DNA of 64,000 nucleotides from Skeletonema tropicum (GCA_037178625.1 CM074134.1:62001-126000); one strand, 5' to 3'. Counted from the stretch's first letter, positions 11,351 to 21,828 are shown. Notes: generated from the letters alone by a model not told the origin. Numbers and translations: made by a program.

Positions 11351-11825
11351 TGGTTGTCGTTGTCGTACTAGTCCACCACTATTTGATGGAGGTAGTAGTA
11401 GTATTGATCAAGCTGAGGAGATGATGTAGAGAACTGTTTTCAGGAGAGTAAGCGATTCATACTTATGGGCTGTGTGCAAGAAAAACGGATATGTCGATGC
11501 TACAGTCGCAGCACAGTTACTTATGTATTGTCCTGTTCGCAAATTTTCCGACCTCCATGAGGATATGAGATTTGAGTCGCGATCGGCGATCGCACCGGTG
11601 ATTTTTGTTCCTGTTAGAAAGTGTCCTTTGTCTTGGATTCCTTGCTAAGATAGACAGACATATCGCGTACAGTAAGTAGCCCCCGCGACTACCGCGAGAA
11701 AGATTCCTCCGTCACGATGACACTTTGTTGACGATTCAGTCTCCTATTGTAGCTTCAATTGACAACAAACACATACAAATCAAGCAATCCTCTGGGTCAT
11801 CGGTGTCCTCACCCTCACTGGTATA
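11351..11825. repeat. Third, partial copy of the sulfatase-to-gene X spacer
   Basis: This stretch parallels 291-690 and 6128-6500, diverged and with extra bases near 11500-11560. It ends at GTGTCCTCACCCTCACTGGT, just before where gene X would start, and then changes abruptly into copia-related sequence. Gene X is therefore missing from this copy. Confidence 0.75.
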
Positions 11826-12545
11826 AGCGATTGCGGTCCACGAGAAAGGGGGAAATCGGTGTTTCGGTCAAAAATCCCACCACCCGCCACAACACAACAC
11901 ACCATGTTGTTGTTGTTGTTGTAATGTCCATCCTGTGTCCTCGACCATCACCATAGCGGCCGCAATACATGGAATATTTACTTATTAAGACATCTTGCGT
12001 GTTGACATACTTAATCAGGATTTTGTTCGCGTTCACAAAAGAGCGAAAATGATGATACTTCAGCGCAATGTGTTTTGTCCTCGGAGAGAATTTCTGCTTC
12101 GTCGCCATACTGATGCATGATTGATTATCTTCGTGCACGGTGCAGTTGAAATTTGGAATTGTAATCTCCATCGGGAATGCAGTTTTCAATTCTTTCATCA
12201 TCTCCATCATTGGAATTACTTCTCGCAGTGCTTGCGATAGCGCGATGTATTCCGCTTCCGCAGTACTCAAAGCAATTTCCGTTTGCAACTTACTTACCCA
12301 GTGAATTGGGCAGTTTGCATACATGAGGATGTATCCAGTTCTTGACATCACGCTCTCTGCTGATTCAGCATCTGCATGTTGCCAACCACCAGCGAAATCA
12401 GCGTCAACATAGCATTCTAAGCCCAACTTCTTGTCTGGTTTGTAGATAATTCCCTTGTCCATTGACGTACGTAGATATTTTCCAATCTTCATTACTGCTA
12501 CCTCGTGACTCCGCTTCGGATCCATCGAAAATCTTGCACACCACT
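11826..12545 (-). mobile_element. Ty1/copia retrotransposon fragment (RNase H end)
   Basis: Reverse-strand frame 11815-12525 holds the copia RT-to-RNase H junction and RNase H: FSMDPKRSHEVAVMKIGKYL, then LECYVDADFAGGW, SRTGYILMYANCPIHWVSKL and TEIALSTAEAEYIALSQALR. The carboxylate residues of YVDADFAG and AEAEYIAL are present. The usual end (NTQDQLADIFTKPL-like) is broken after NTQDV. Gag, protease, integrase and RT are absent. The right limit at 12545 is where copia similarity fades; no LTR was identified. Confidence 0.85.
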
Positions 12546-12769
12546 CACTAAAACAAAATATTGCATCGCCGTGGTGTCAGTTTCAATACCTACGGAGCGT
12601 CAAGACTTTCAATCTGACACATGCTTAGATGTGTCCGGTGGCCTTGGTGGAGGGTAGATGACATCGAAAGAATAGGAGGCTTAACCACCCAGCGTTGTGC
12701 CGCCTCCCATTGATATCAATACCAACATAATCAATGGGATAAGAATAATAAGGAGTACGCATCATTCGG

Positions 12770-13202
12770 TGTTGCGGGCGTCACCAGGCCAAGCGATCTT
12801 CGGTAGAGACATGTTATTTGATATACCATTTTTTCTTTGCGATTGGTCTGAAGTCTGAAGTGGGCAGGCGCCGTCAGCAGCTGGTGGATCGTTCCAATAT
12901 ACGACGATATACGTGAAAACAAGCGTCGAGTTCCCTACGACTACAAGTATACTGTCGGTCAGAAAGCCATGATCATCAAGGCAACTGACGGGAGCCATCT
13001 TCCGAAGCCGGAGGATGTACATGAGGGTCCTTATGAGGTTAGTCAGTGTTTACGAATGGAACAGAGCGACTGCAACGAGGTGCTATTAATGAGCGTCTCA
13101 ATGTTCGAAGATTGTCACCCTGCTTCGAAAGCGACGGAGATGGGAGTTCTGTACATGAAGAATGAAATTGTAATATGCCTTTGTACAAGATGCAACCCTT
13201 GA
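12770..13202 (+). mobile_element. Ty3/gypsy integrase C-terminal fragment, frameshifted
   Basis: On the plus strand one frame reads SPGQAIFGRDMLFDIPFFLC, the conserved gypsy integrase end of the catalytic domain (P.Q..FGRDM.FDIPF). A stop follows, and from about 12935 another frame gives VPYDYKYTVGQKAMI and LPKPEDVHEGPYEV, the GPY/F module. The open part ends at the stop at 13200-13202. No LTR, RT or protease was seen. It is a decayed fragment lying next to, and on the opposite strand from, the copia fragment. Confidence 0.75.
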
Positions 13203-13555
13203 GAAAGGGGTTCTCGAGAGATTGGGCGTTTATGCTATTGAGCGAAATCTATGTTATTTGAAAGTCTTCTGCTATGCCGATGAATTAAATTCGATAAGAT
13301 TGTGATCTGTTGGATGTGATATTCACGGAGGTTTTTTTGCCGGTTAGTTTTCCTTTCTTCAAGACCTCGTTTTGTGCACAGCTCGGGAGAGAATGTCACA
13401 GGGGATGGGTTGTGCCTGAGTAAATCTTTGTCTTTGACCCACTCGAGGTGAACTTGTTGCTCTCCAGTTTCTTCTTCCTACTCTTATTTCCCGTCCCATA
13501 AGTCACAGGTTGGTTGGCTTTAGCATCTTCGCCGTTACATCTGCATCACTACAGT
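13203..13555. other. No recognisable gene
   Basis: I see no coding family, RNA gene or repeat in this stretch. Confidence 0.4.
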
Positions 13556-13557
13556 AG

Positions 13558-13670
13558 ACTACGGAGTGCGATCTGGGGAAGTAAAGCTGATACAGCAACG
13601 TTCGTTATCACTTACCACAGATAATGTCGCCTCTGGGAGGATCCACCAGACGTACTTTAAATTTACCCTA
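13558..13670 (+). repeat. LINE-type 3' tail, copy a
   Basis: Contains GGAGTGCGATCTG at 13563 and, after a variable middle, ATAATGTCGCCTCTGGGAGG followed by ACCAGACGTACTTTAAATTT. The same two blocks in the same order flank the 3' end of the LINE at 61897-62040 and recur at 52602-52710. I read this as the 3' end of a truncated LINE or of a SINE using that tail. Confidence 0.6.
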
Positions 13671-14283
13671 CTCATTTCATCTGCACACTACGCTGTGTCC
13701 TGTGTGTATCATGTATCATGCAACATCTGATAAATATCGATGCAATTCATATCCTCATCCATCTTCTGTTTCACGTCTCTTTCTATGCGTCAACTTCATC
13801 TGCTTCGTTGGCATCCCTCATCTTTTCTATTCTTTGCGTGGGCACCGCTTCTTGAATTTCATACTAGTCGGAAGAGGTGGGCATGAATGCGCAAAGACCA
13901 TCGTATCCACAATGTCGTTTGGCTTGTGCAAGACACACACGCATCTTTGGTCGAACGTCGTTTGACTTGTGTGTAAGACGCAGCCGAGAAGAAACAGAGT
14001 CAAAGAATGGCTGCGGAAGAGGACAAAGCGTAGTTGTGTTTGATATGCACCATCGGGAGTGGAAGACAAGATTACACGTCGCTATTCAAACTTGGGGTTA
14101 ACTTTATCTCTAAGATCATCACAAGACATCTCACCTTCCATCTTGGCAGTTCCGACACAGATTGAATAAGTATCGAAGCTCCCACTATCTTCCACCCACG
14201 CTCTCTATTAACACCCTTCTTTTCAACACCAAACTTCTCATATTACCAAGAGCAATATGAAGTATTGTATAACAGATAAAATA
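13671..14283. other. No recognisable gene
   Basis: Short overlapping frames only. A partial internal repetition around GTCGTTTG.CTTGTG appears near 13915 and 13958. Confidence 0.4.
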
Positions 14284-14783
14284 NNNNNNNNNNNNNNNNN
14301 NNNNNNNNNNNNNNNNNNNNNNNNNNNNNNNNNNNNNNNNNNNNNNNNNNNNNNNNNNNNNNNNNNNNNNNNNNNNNNNNNNNNNNNNNNNNNNNNNNNN
14401 NNNNNNNNNNNNNNNNNNNNNNNNNNNNNNNNNNNNNNNNNNNNNNNNNNNNNNNNNNNNNNNNNNNNNNNNNNNNNNNNNNNNNNNNNNNNNNNNNNNN
14501 NNNNNNNNNNNNNNNNNNNNNNNNNNNNNNNNNNNNNNNNNNNNNNNNNNNNNNNNNNNNNNNNNNNNNNNNNNNNNNNNNNNNNNNNNNNNNNNNNNNN
14601 NNNNNNNNNNNNNNNNNNNNNNNNNNNNNNNNNNNNNNNNNNNNNNNNNNNNNNNNNNNNNNNNNNNNNNNNNNNNNNNNNNNNNNNNNNNNNNNNNNNN
14701 NNNNNNNNNNNNNNNNNNNNNNNNNNNNNNNNNNNNNNNNNNNNNNNNNNNNNNNNNNNNNNNNNNNNNNNNNNNNNNNNNNN
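14284..14783. other. Assembly gap (500 N)
   Basis: Exactly 500 undetermined bases, a conventional scaffold gap size, so the true distance is unknown. The right edge begins with a CGG repeat (CGGCGGCGGCGGCGGC), which may be why the assembly broke. Frames spanning the gap are meaningless. Confidence 0.99.
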
Positions 14784-15983
14784 CGGCGGCGGCGGCGGCT
14801 GCTCACTATTACTCATGGCTGCTGTCGTAATTGATACCGACGCGAGCAAAGTGTTCCGTGGAGAATTATTATTAGGGGGAATACTGATTTACTGGTGGGA
14901 GAAGTGTTCCACAAGTTATTAATTAATTATTTGATTGGGGAGGCGGGGGAGGCGCAGGGGGGGGGAGGTATTAATAAATTATTGTGTTGATGTTGCTAGT
15001 ACTCTAGTTGGCTATGACGCAGGTCTTCCCCATGTTGAGCACATGCCGCTTGGATTGGATGGTGGTAAGTTGCTGGCAGTGGTGGTGGTTTGCATTACAC
15101 TTTCTTTTTGTGAGAAAGCACATAGGGCCCCTCTTTTTTTTGGTTCTCATCATCCCTCGTCGCACCCAAAAAAATCACCTAAGACAATGGCAGCCGCTCC
15201 ACTCCCCCCCCCCACTACTGCTTCTGCACACTACATGAACAATTAAAGCGCAGAAAAACAGCACCAATATAACAGCAGCACCATTTCCGACGTGATTCTC
15301 GAAGGATTTGAATAATAATATTGCATGGATTGACTTCTGCAGTAATATTCTGTAGAGTTATTTTGTGCGAATCAAATGCTTCTTTATCCACCAATGTCAT
15401 GGGTCGTCCTCGGCGAGTAGCCGGAGTATTTTAACAGTTGGTGGCTTATATTGAAGCTAATAAATAGCGCAAGCGATTTGTAGAGGAATTACTGGGCTAG
15501 CGGCGTCGTCTATGGAGTGGCGGAGCGTCGAATCATGTGTATGGAAATAATACATCTGGAGCGCAGCGATTTGTGTGATAGTAAATAGTAACACTCCAAG
15601 GGAGTAGAAGTTCATAATGGCGGCACTAATATATTAGCAATAACGGTAACTGAATAATAATCAAAGGAATTTAGTAATAATAATAATTCTATGGAGTAAC
15701 TCAATAAATAATAAATGTACCAGATATGTCATGATTTAATTACATGTTATGTTGTGGGGGGATATCTATGTATATTATTAGTAGCAAAGATTATATTGGG
15801 CGGGGTGGTATTTATTATCATGAGGATTACAGGGATGGTGCCGCTTTTGTTCGGATTTGATGGGGGAGGGGGATTGCGAGCATGGTTTGGGCAAGGGGAT
15901 TGCAAGCAACAACATGTATGAGCGAGCGAGGCTCCTTATATAATATGGAAAATAATATTGTAGTTACAGGAACGATATTTGGC
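14784..15983. other. No recognisable gene; AT-rich with simple repeats
   Basis: After the CGG run there are G-rich and T-rich tracts and TAATAATAAT-type simple sequence around 15665-15715. Small frames at 14935-15246 and 15715-15921 show no family motif and are biased in composition. Confidence 0.4.
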
Positions 15984-16621
15984 GGATATTAGCGCGATGA
16001 TGTGGCGCAGATACCACCTGAATTTTATACAACGATATCATTAATTTGATGTGCTATGGCAAGTTGTGTCGAATGGTATTTGAGCGGCGCCATGGTGAGT
16101 TGTGTCGAGAGAAGGATGTAGGTTGGTGTGGTCTGAGGTAGGAGAACCAGATTGGTCAAATTTGGTAAAAGAGCTAATACAGTGGAATAAAGCTAGTAGT
16201 AGCCTTTGGAATTATGAGTAGTCACGATTGGCAATATGAGTAGTCCCGTTGGCAAGATGAGTCATTTGTAGCTCAAAATGCCAAAAAAAAGCAATTTGTT
16301 TAGGATATTAGCGCGATGATGTGGCGCAGATACCACCTGAATTTTATACAACGATATCATTAATTTGATGTGCTATGGCAAGTTGTGTCGAATGGTATTT
16401 GAGCGGCGCCATGGTGAGTTGTGTCGAGAGAAGGATGTAGGTTGGTGTGGTCTGAGGTAGGAGAACCAGATTGGTCAAATTTGGTAAAAGAGCTAATACA
16501 GTGGAATAAAGCTAGTAGTAGCCTTTGGAATTATGAGTAGTCACGATTGGCAATATGAGTAGTCCCGTTGGCAAGATGAGTCATTTGTAGCTCAAAATGC
16601 CAAAAAAAAGCAATTTGTTTA
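15984..16621. repeat. 319-bp direct tandem repeat abutting the 5S array
   Basis: Two adjacent units start GGATATTAGCGCGATGATGT at 15984 and 16303 and look identical by eye. The second unit runs directly into the 5S array (GGGGCCAAAATGAACGGC) at 16621. The unit matches nothing else in the window. Confidence 0.9.
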
Positions 16622-16652
16622 GGGGCCAAAATGAACGGCAAAAGGAGCAAAA

Positions 16653-16767
16653 GAACAACACCAGGGATTCCAACGTGGTCCCCCACCGTAGTACTAACCT
16701 GGCCCGACAGTGCTTAACTTCGCTGAGCAGACGGGAAGCGGTGCTGTCACTGTGGTATGGTCGTTCC
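16653..16767 (-). rRNA. 5S ribosomal RNA gene, array copy 1
   Basis: The reverse strand shows hallmark 5S segments: GACCATACCAC near the 5' end, AGCGAAGTTAAGCACTGTCG then GGCCAGGTTAGTAC in the middle (the internal control region of RNA polymerase III), GGTGGGGGACCAC, and GGAATCCCTGGTGTTGTTC at the 3' end. The ends pair (GAACGAC with GTTGTTC). Downstream TTTTGCTCCTTTTG supplies two T4 terminators. Length is about 115-118 nt, as expected. Confidence 0.95.
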
Positions 16768-17515
16768 TGTCGCACCGGGACCACACAAACACTATAATCT
16801 GCATATTTGTTGCTGCTGCTAGCTCTTTTGCGCTGAAACTGAAACTGCCTTCACTTCTTCGAATTCCCTTTGGACGGGATATCGAACCAAATAGGCAAGC
16901 TCTGGCTCTGCTTCGCTCGACTAAACCTAAACTCGCCTTCTTTGACCCAAGCACAAGACGAAGGTAGAAGATTCATCACTCTATGTTGTATATGTAGATA
17001 TTACTCACTCACTCCTCAGCTCAGCGAGAGGACTGACTACACAGAGACAGATTGACTATGAATGCATTTCAATCGAAATCGAGCTGGAGCCAATCCTATT
17101 ATAGTCTCAGCAGATTGAACTCTTCGTGGGAAGCATTGCACTCGGCTCAGCAGCGCAAGCAGTGGACCAGTAGACGTGTGGAAGGCTTCAACTTCGATCT
17201 ACGACATACGTAGCTGAGAGGGGATAACGCTTCTCATGAAGATGGAGCCACATACATCTTTCATATATATACGTCTGGATGACTGAAGATAGACGGACGA
17301 TGGGACAGACGTACAATACAACGCAGCGAGCTTCTTATCTTAATCACGACTTCTCTCATCTCAAGTGAAGCGAAATTCGGCCACCAAACCTGAAAGAGCG
17401 AAGGCCGAGCAAAAGAAAGGACAAAGGCGGGTAAGTAGTGAGTGCAATAATGTATCGTATTGTAGACAGGCCAGGCGCAGGGTAGGGGCCAAAATGAACG
17501 GCAAAAGGAGCAAAA

Positions 17516-17539
17516 GAACAACACCAGGGATTCCAACGT
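17516..17539 (-). pseudogene. 5S rRNA gene copy 2, 3' part (split by LTR element)
   Basis: Only the last 24 nt of the gene (5S sense) remain on this side, ending at AACGT (17535-17539). The LTR starts at the next base. AACGT is the target duplication repeated at 21829-21833. The terminator side is intact. Confidence 0.95.
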
Positions 17540-18037
17540 TGACAACTTAGGATTTGGAACGCTGCCTTTTTATCATCATTATCGGGAATATGGGATTTAG
17601 GAATTATGGGAATGGGGATTTACGTTATTTCACGTCGTCATCGACGAGAAACCAGCTGCTCGGAAGTAGCCATCTGCTTGTTTTGGCGGGATAAGATTTT
17701 ATTTCACCACAGGTTGAAGCACTACCATGACATGTCGACCTCTCACTTTTTGTAGATAGAAATAAAGAATAAACAACGTGTAGTAGACGAAGCCGACCAT
17801 GGCGGAGACTTCTCCCAATAATACTTCGATAGTCGGGTAGGATAGATGAGCAGATAGCTCCAACATCCAGCTTAATTTGGTATTTGAACTCAACGTTCCA
17901 GAATCTTCATACGTCCTTCATCTTTCACTTCCGCCGAGCCACCCGTCGTTTAGATCAGTGATCCTCGTACCGCAAGTCAACGTCGATGTACGCATATAGA
18001 TTTCTCAGGCTTTGAGCAGATAATACTCAACTTGAGA
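17540..18037 (+). repeat. Left LTR, 498 bp
   Basis: Identical in length and by eye in sequence to 21331-21828. It begins TGACAAC and ends TTGAGA rather than the canonical TG...CA. The boundaries are fixed by comparing the two LTRs with their flanks. A 64-codon reverse frame inside is repeated in both LTRs and is probably incidental. Confidence 0.92.
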
Positions 18038-18262
18038 GATTATCATTGTCTCGCGTTTTCTACATAGCTATCAGACCACCGTTGTATTGTCTGATCAAGC
18101 CGGACGTAAGAAATCTAGAGATCATCCTCACGTCACTGATTTAAGTGGACTCCGTTTTGCCAGGTTAACACCTCGCTCAACAGAACTTCCTTTCATACCA
18201 AGTGGACACCCGTGATAGCTGCTCAATACAGCATAACATCTTTATCTGACGCCGATATCATC

Positions 18263-20563
18263 ATGCAGGAGGATCAACTTTCTTCTTCACGTGGCGATGT
18301 TACTGCCGATGAGGGTTTTGTAGACGCTTCTTTAGAGACCAGTGATGGTAGTCGAGATGCTAATATGGAATCTGATGTATTTCGCAGAGGAAGGTGGCGG
18401 AGACCCTTATCCGAGTTTTTGGATTTACATCAAGTCCTGTTTTCTACTGAAGGCATCATATCTACACGTTCGTGGATTTACGTGTCTTGTGAAGAAGTGG
18501 ATATCTACCATGTGGTGGGCCATCCTTTGTTAGTAATGGGTCTCTCCTTATTAGGAAGTCAAGAGGATAAATGGTGGATTGTCACCGTGTACAGGCCTTT
18601 GCCCGCACTTAACCCGGCATCTCTCTCGATTCGATCGGTGCTTCGTCTAGATGTGAGCTTAGGAACCAGACACTATATTCTCGACACTTCTACATTGGGT
18701 GGAGACAAATTGATCGCAGTTATTATTCTTCGCATCATGGATCCTTCTGAATTCAGTACTTTGGTAACTCCTTCTGGTGTTAATACCAACATTTATCCAT
18801 CTATGGATACACGTCCTATCGGTGTTATAGTTTGTCTTCGGCAACATGACCTCAGCGCCCTTTTGATGACCCTATTCTGGAAACTCGATATTCAGTTCCT
18901 GGGCACAAGTTCTATCAAGCGACAGCATATCGATGTTGTTATCTTTGGTGAACATCGTCACATCGCAGATCATCTACTCGATGGTACTCATGACTTCCTA
19001 GTTGTGAATAGAGGAGTGATGTTTTTCAGTTGTGAGGGACTCATACTTACACATTATCTCTTGAGACTATGGGGAGTAATGGTAATCTTTAGTGTCGACT
19101 TTATCTGGTTGCACGATCTTTCGCAATGGACACAACATGTTCGATACTATAATCAACTTGTGACCAAGATTCATGTTGCGTGGGGAGATGTTTTGCAATC
19201 GACGTATGCATTACTCGGGAGAACGGAGACACTCTTGACATCTACTACAAGTATCGATGTCTTTCAAGACGAATCCAGTGGTGTTATTATCACTCACAAG
19301 TACCAGAAGATTGATCGTTGCATGATATTTGCTCACAGTTGTCACAACTCCGATCACACATCCAACAAGATCTTGTTTATTACCATCGCTTGGTCTGTAC
19401 TTGAATTACTTGTACGATATGATCCTTCGCACATTCAAGGCTATGCATTTGTTCGTGGCATGATATCTTATGTCTCTACAGCTTTAGAGCTACTGCGATA
19501 TCACAAGATGATGATTGGAGAGTACTGTCCTGTGAAGATGCGATACTTTATTAATTTAGAGTTTCTTTTGTCCTGCGAGATGAATGGGGAGCAAATTCCT
19601 TCAATTGAATATCTATCTGTGATGATACGACGTTACCACTATCCTGCGAAGATGAGAGACTTTATTATTTCAGAGTTGATTTGGTACTACGAGTCGAATG
19701 GAATTCAGTTCTACAAGACGAAGAATGGGGAGCAAGTTCTACTCTATAAGTTGATGGACATCCAAGAAGATTCTGCCGTTGGAAGCCAAGTTGTTGTTTG
19801 TTCTCCTGCTGCGAAGATTGAATTTTACCACCATCGAGCACAACTAGTCGATGCGGAATGCAATGCACTTGTTCTTAAGTCCTTACAAGACTTCGCTGCT
19901 CAGTTCTATTCACATGATTCTCGAGACCTTGCTGATAGGATCTATATCGTCGTCGCTTGCAGGTTGCATCGCTTTTCGTTTGCGGAGATTACTCGAGGTC
20001 ATCGACAGTATCACGTCTTGCTTCGGAACGTCATCATCAACAACGTTTTCTTGGATCGACATCATTCTGTCATGGTTACTGCTGAGGAATATGGGGAGAC
20101 ATCATCATCTACTCGACTTCATCATATCATTCGTCCGACGGAAGATACTTCCTTTTGCAAATCTTACAACATGCTTGCTTTACTCGGTACTGCCGTGAGA
20201 GAAAATATTATTCGGTCGCAGATCAGTGATGGAAACTCTGCTATCTTCTCGGCTCAATTTGGATATGGTAATATTTTGATGGTTGAGTATGGTGCTATTT
20301 TGGTAAGTATCGACAGTGACTCTCGTCACATGATGATTGCACGTTTTGCATCGAGGATTGTTGATAGGAAGCGCAATATCTACGTTATTCGGAATCAAGT
20401 CAATTCGGTTCTTCATCCTGATCTCGTGAGTTACGAACGTCATCGTCTCGGTCTCAATCATGGGGAGCGCAGCAAACGTGCAGCTATTCAAGAACTTATG
20501 GATGCATCACGCACTAATTACCACGAAATCATCGTCGGAAGCAGTTTGCTAATTCCGGGGTGA
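18263..20563 (+). CDS. Unrecognised 766-aa ORF in the LTR element
   Basis: Open from 18212, first ATG at 18263, stop at 20561-20563. A frame this long cannot be chance at this base composition. I recognise no domain: there is no YxDD, no DDE, no RNase H carboxylates and no CCHC knuckle. YILDTSTLGG near residue 135 is only faintly like a retropepsin start and lacks the DTG/DSG triplet. The protein is rich in His, Ile, Leu, Ser and Arg and has a hydrophobic patch (GVMVIFSVDFIWLHDL). It contains an internal duplication: CPVKMRYFIN...EMNGEQIP and YPAKMRDFII...TKNGEQVLLY (DNA about 19530-19750). It may be a captured gene, a diverged gag, or a new protein type. Confidence 0.6.
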   Translation: MQEDQLSSSRGDVTADEGFVDASLETSDGSRDANMESDVFRRGRWRRPLSEFLDLHQVLFSTEGIISTRSWIYVSCEEVDIYHVVGHPLLVMGLSLLGSQEDKWWIVTVYRPLPALNPASLSIRSVLRLDVSLGTRHYILDTSTLGGDKLIAVIILRIMDPSEFSTLVTPSGVNTNIYPSMDTRPIGVIVCLRQHDLSALLMTLFWKLDIQFLGTSSIKRQHIDVVIFGEHRHIADHLLDGTHDFLVVNRGVMFFSCEGLILTHYLLRLWGVMVIFSVDFIWLHDLSQWTQHVRYYNQLVTKIHVAWGDVLQSTYALLGRTETLLTSTTSIDVFQDESSGVIITHKYQKIDRCMIFAHSCHNSDHTSNKILFITIAWSVLELLVRYDPSHIQGYAFVRGMISYVSTALELLRYHKMMIGEYCPVKMRYFINLEFLLSCEMNGEQIPSIEYLSVMIRRYHYPAKMRDFIISELIWYYESNGIQFYKTKNGEQVLLYKLMDIQEDSAVGSQVVVCSPAAKIEFYHHRAQLVDAECNALVLKSLQDFAAQFYSHDSRDLADRIYIVVACRLHRFSFAEITRGHRQYHVLLRNVIINNVFLDRHHSVMVTAEEYGETSSSTRLHHIIRPTEDTSFCKSYNMLALLGTAVRENIIRSQISDGNSAIFSAQFGYGNILMVEYGAILVSIDSDSRHMMIARFASRIVDRKRNIYVIRNQVNSVLHPDLVSYERHRLGLNHGERSKRAAIQELMDASRTNYHEIIVGSSLLIPG

Positions 20564-21330
20564 TGGAAAAACTGTTGGTTATTTGCTTAATTACACTCGA
20601 AGGGTAGTAACTTGTGACATTGCTCTAGATAATTGTAGATAATTTCGCCCCTGGAGGGCCAACCATGACGTACTTTAAGATTTCCGTTAATTTTTTATCA
20701 CCCGATGCAATCGGCTCTATGGTGGATTCTTTGTCGATATCTTTGTGTGTGGGTTCAGGTTCTTTGTTAGAAGTCCCGAGAGAGGGTTCTCTTCAAGTGT
20801 TCGCATTTTTGATGAATACGACCAACTTCACTACCAAGTCGCGGATGACCGTATATACCTTGAAGTTCAAGTCAAAAACGGCAATAGGCCCTTCTCACTA
20901 GTCACAAACGGCAATAGGCCCTTCGCGAACAATCACAATGCTTTATCGTCCACGTTTTCTATGGCCGATCTACATCTACCTAGTCCAAAGGAGGAAGAAC
21001 TACTCATCCAATACCCTACACCTACAGGACAGATCAAGGATTATCAAGACCATACACCTACAGGTCAGATCAATGATTATCAAGAGCTACTGGAAATACC
21101 AACCATTATGGAAACAACTTCACACAATAATAAGTTTACTGCTCAGATGTTCTTTGAGATTAGCGATTACTTGTTGAAGTGGGAAGTCTGGAATACGATA
21201 TACGTTTGGCAGGTCCTTCAAATTCTATTTTTCTGGCATAGAGATATATTAGGGATATTAAACGGAAAAGATAGATGGGGAGAAAGAATTGTTGGCTGAA
21301 GAAATGATGGATATCATGCAGGTTGGGGAG
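20564..21330 (+). other. 3' internal region of the LTR element
   Basis: Carries a LINE-tail-like block (20638-20690), a frame 20745-21299 of unknown meaning, and two short direct repeats: ACGGCAATAGGCCCTTC twice (about 20878 and 20909) and a 36-bp ACACCTACAGG...GATTATCAAGA unit twice (about 21018 and 21054). The polypurine-like GGTTGGGGAG is at 21321-21330. No retroviral enzyme is visible. Confidence 0.6.
20638..20690 (+). repeat. LINE-type 3' tail block, copy b (within LTR element)
   Basis: AATTTCGCCCCTGGAGGGCC followed by GACGTACTTTAAGATTT matches the 3' block of the LINE at 61906-61950 (reverse complement). The upstream GGAGTGCGATCTG block is not seen, so only the terminal 50 bp are shared. 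Confidence 0.55.
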
Positions 21331-21828
21331 TGACAACTTAGGATTTGGAACGCTGCCTTTTTATCATCATTATCGGGAATATGGGATTTAGGAATTATGG
21401 GAATGGGGATTTACGTTATTTCACGTCGTCATCGACGAGAAACCAGCTGCTCGGAAGTAGCCATCTGCTTGTTTTGGCGGGATAAGATTTTATTTCACCA
21501 CAGGTTGAAGCACTACCATGACATGTCGACCTCTCACTTTTTGTAGATAGAAATAAAGAATAAACAACGTGTAGTAGACGAAGCCGACCATGGCGGAGAC
21601 TTCTCCCAATAATACTTCGATAGTCGGGTAGGATAGATGAGCAGATAGCTCCAACATCCAGCTTAATTTGGTATTTGAACTCAACGTTCCAGAATCTTCA
21701 TACGTCCTTCATCTTTCACTTCCGCCGAGCCACCCGTCGTTTAGATCAGTGATCCTCGTACCGCAAGTCAACGTCGATGTACGCATATAGATTTCTCAGG
21801 CTTTGAGCAGATAATACTCAACTTGAGA
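21331..21828 (+). repeat. Right LTR, 498 bp
   Basis: Direct repeat of 17540-18037. It is followed at once by the AACGT target duplication and the rest of the 5S gene. Confidence 0.92.

Larger units (their letters stand above)
17540..21828 (+). mobile_element. 4.3-kb LTR element inserted inside a 5S rRNA gene
   Basis: Two 498-bp LTRs (17540-18037 and 21331-21828) read alike at every base I compared. They start TGACAACTTAGG and end CAACTTGAGA. A 5-bp target duplication AACGT flanks the element, which sits after nucleotide 96 of a 5S gene. A purine-rich tract GGTTGGGGAG lies directly before the right LTR and fits a polypurine tract. I found no strong primer-binding site; CTATCAGACC at about 18070 is only partly like an initiator-Met site and is offset. 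The inside carries a long unknown ORF and a 3' region, without RT, integrase, RNase H or a CCHC knuckle. It looks like a non-autonomous, recent insertion. Confidence 0.9.

Noticed and set aside
14238..14922. Long frames across 14284-14783
   Set aside because: They span 500 N and have no real sequence support.
18065..18080. Primer-binding site for initiator Met-tRNA after the left LTR
   Set aside because: Only a short ATCAGA core matches and it lies about 30 bp from the LTR end instead of next to it.
18600..18720. Retropepsin motif in the LTR-element ORF (ILDTSTLGG)
   Set aside because: The DTG/DSG triplet is absent and no flap or second motif follows, so the resemblance is too weak.
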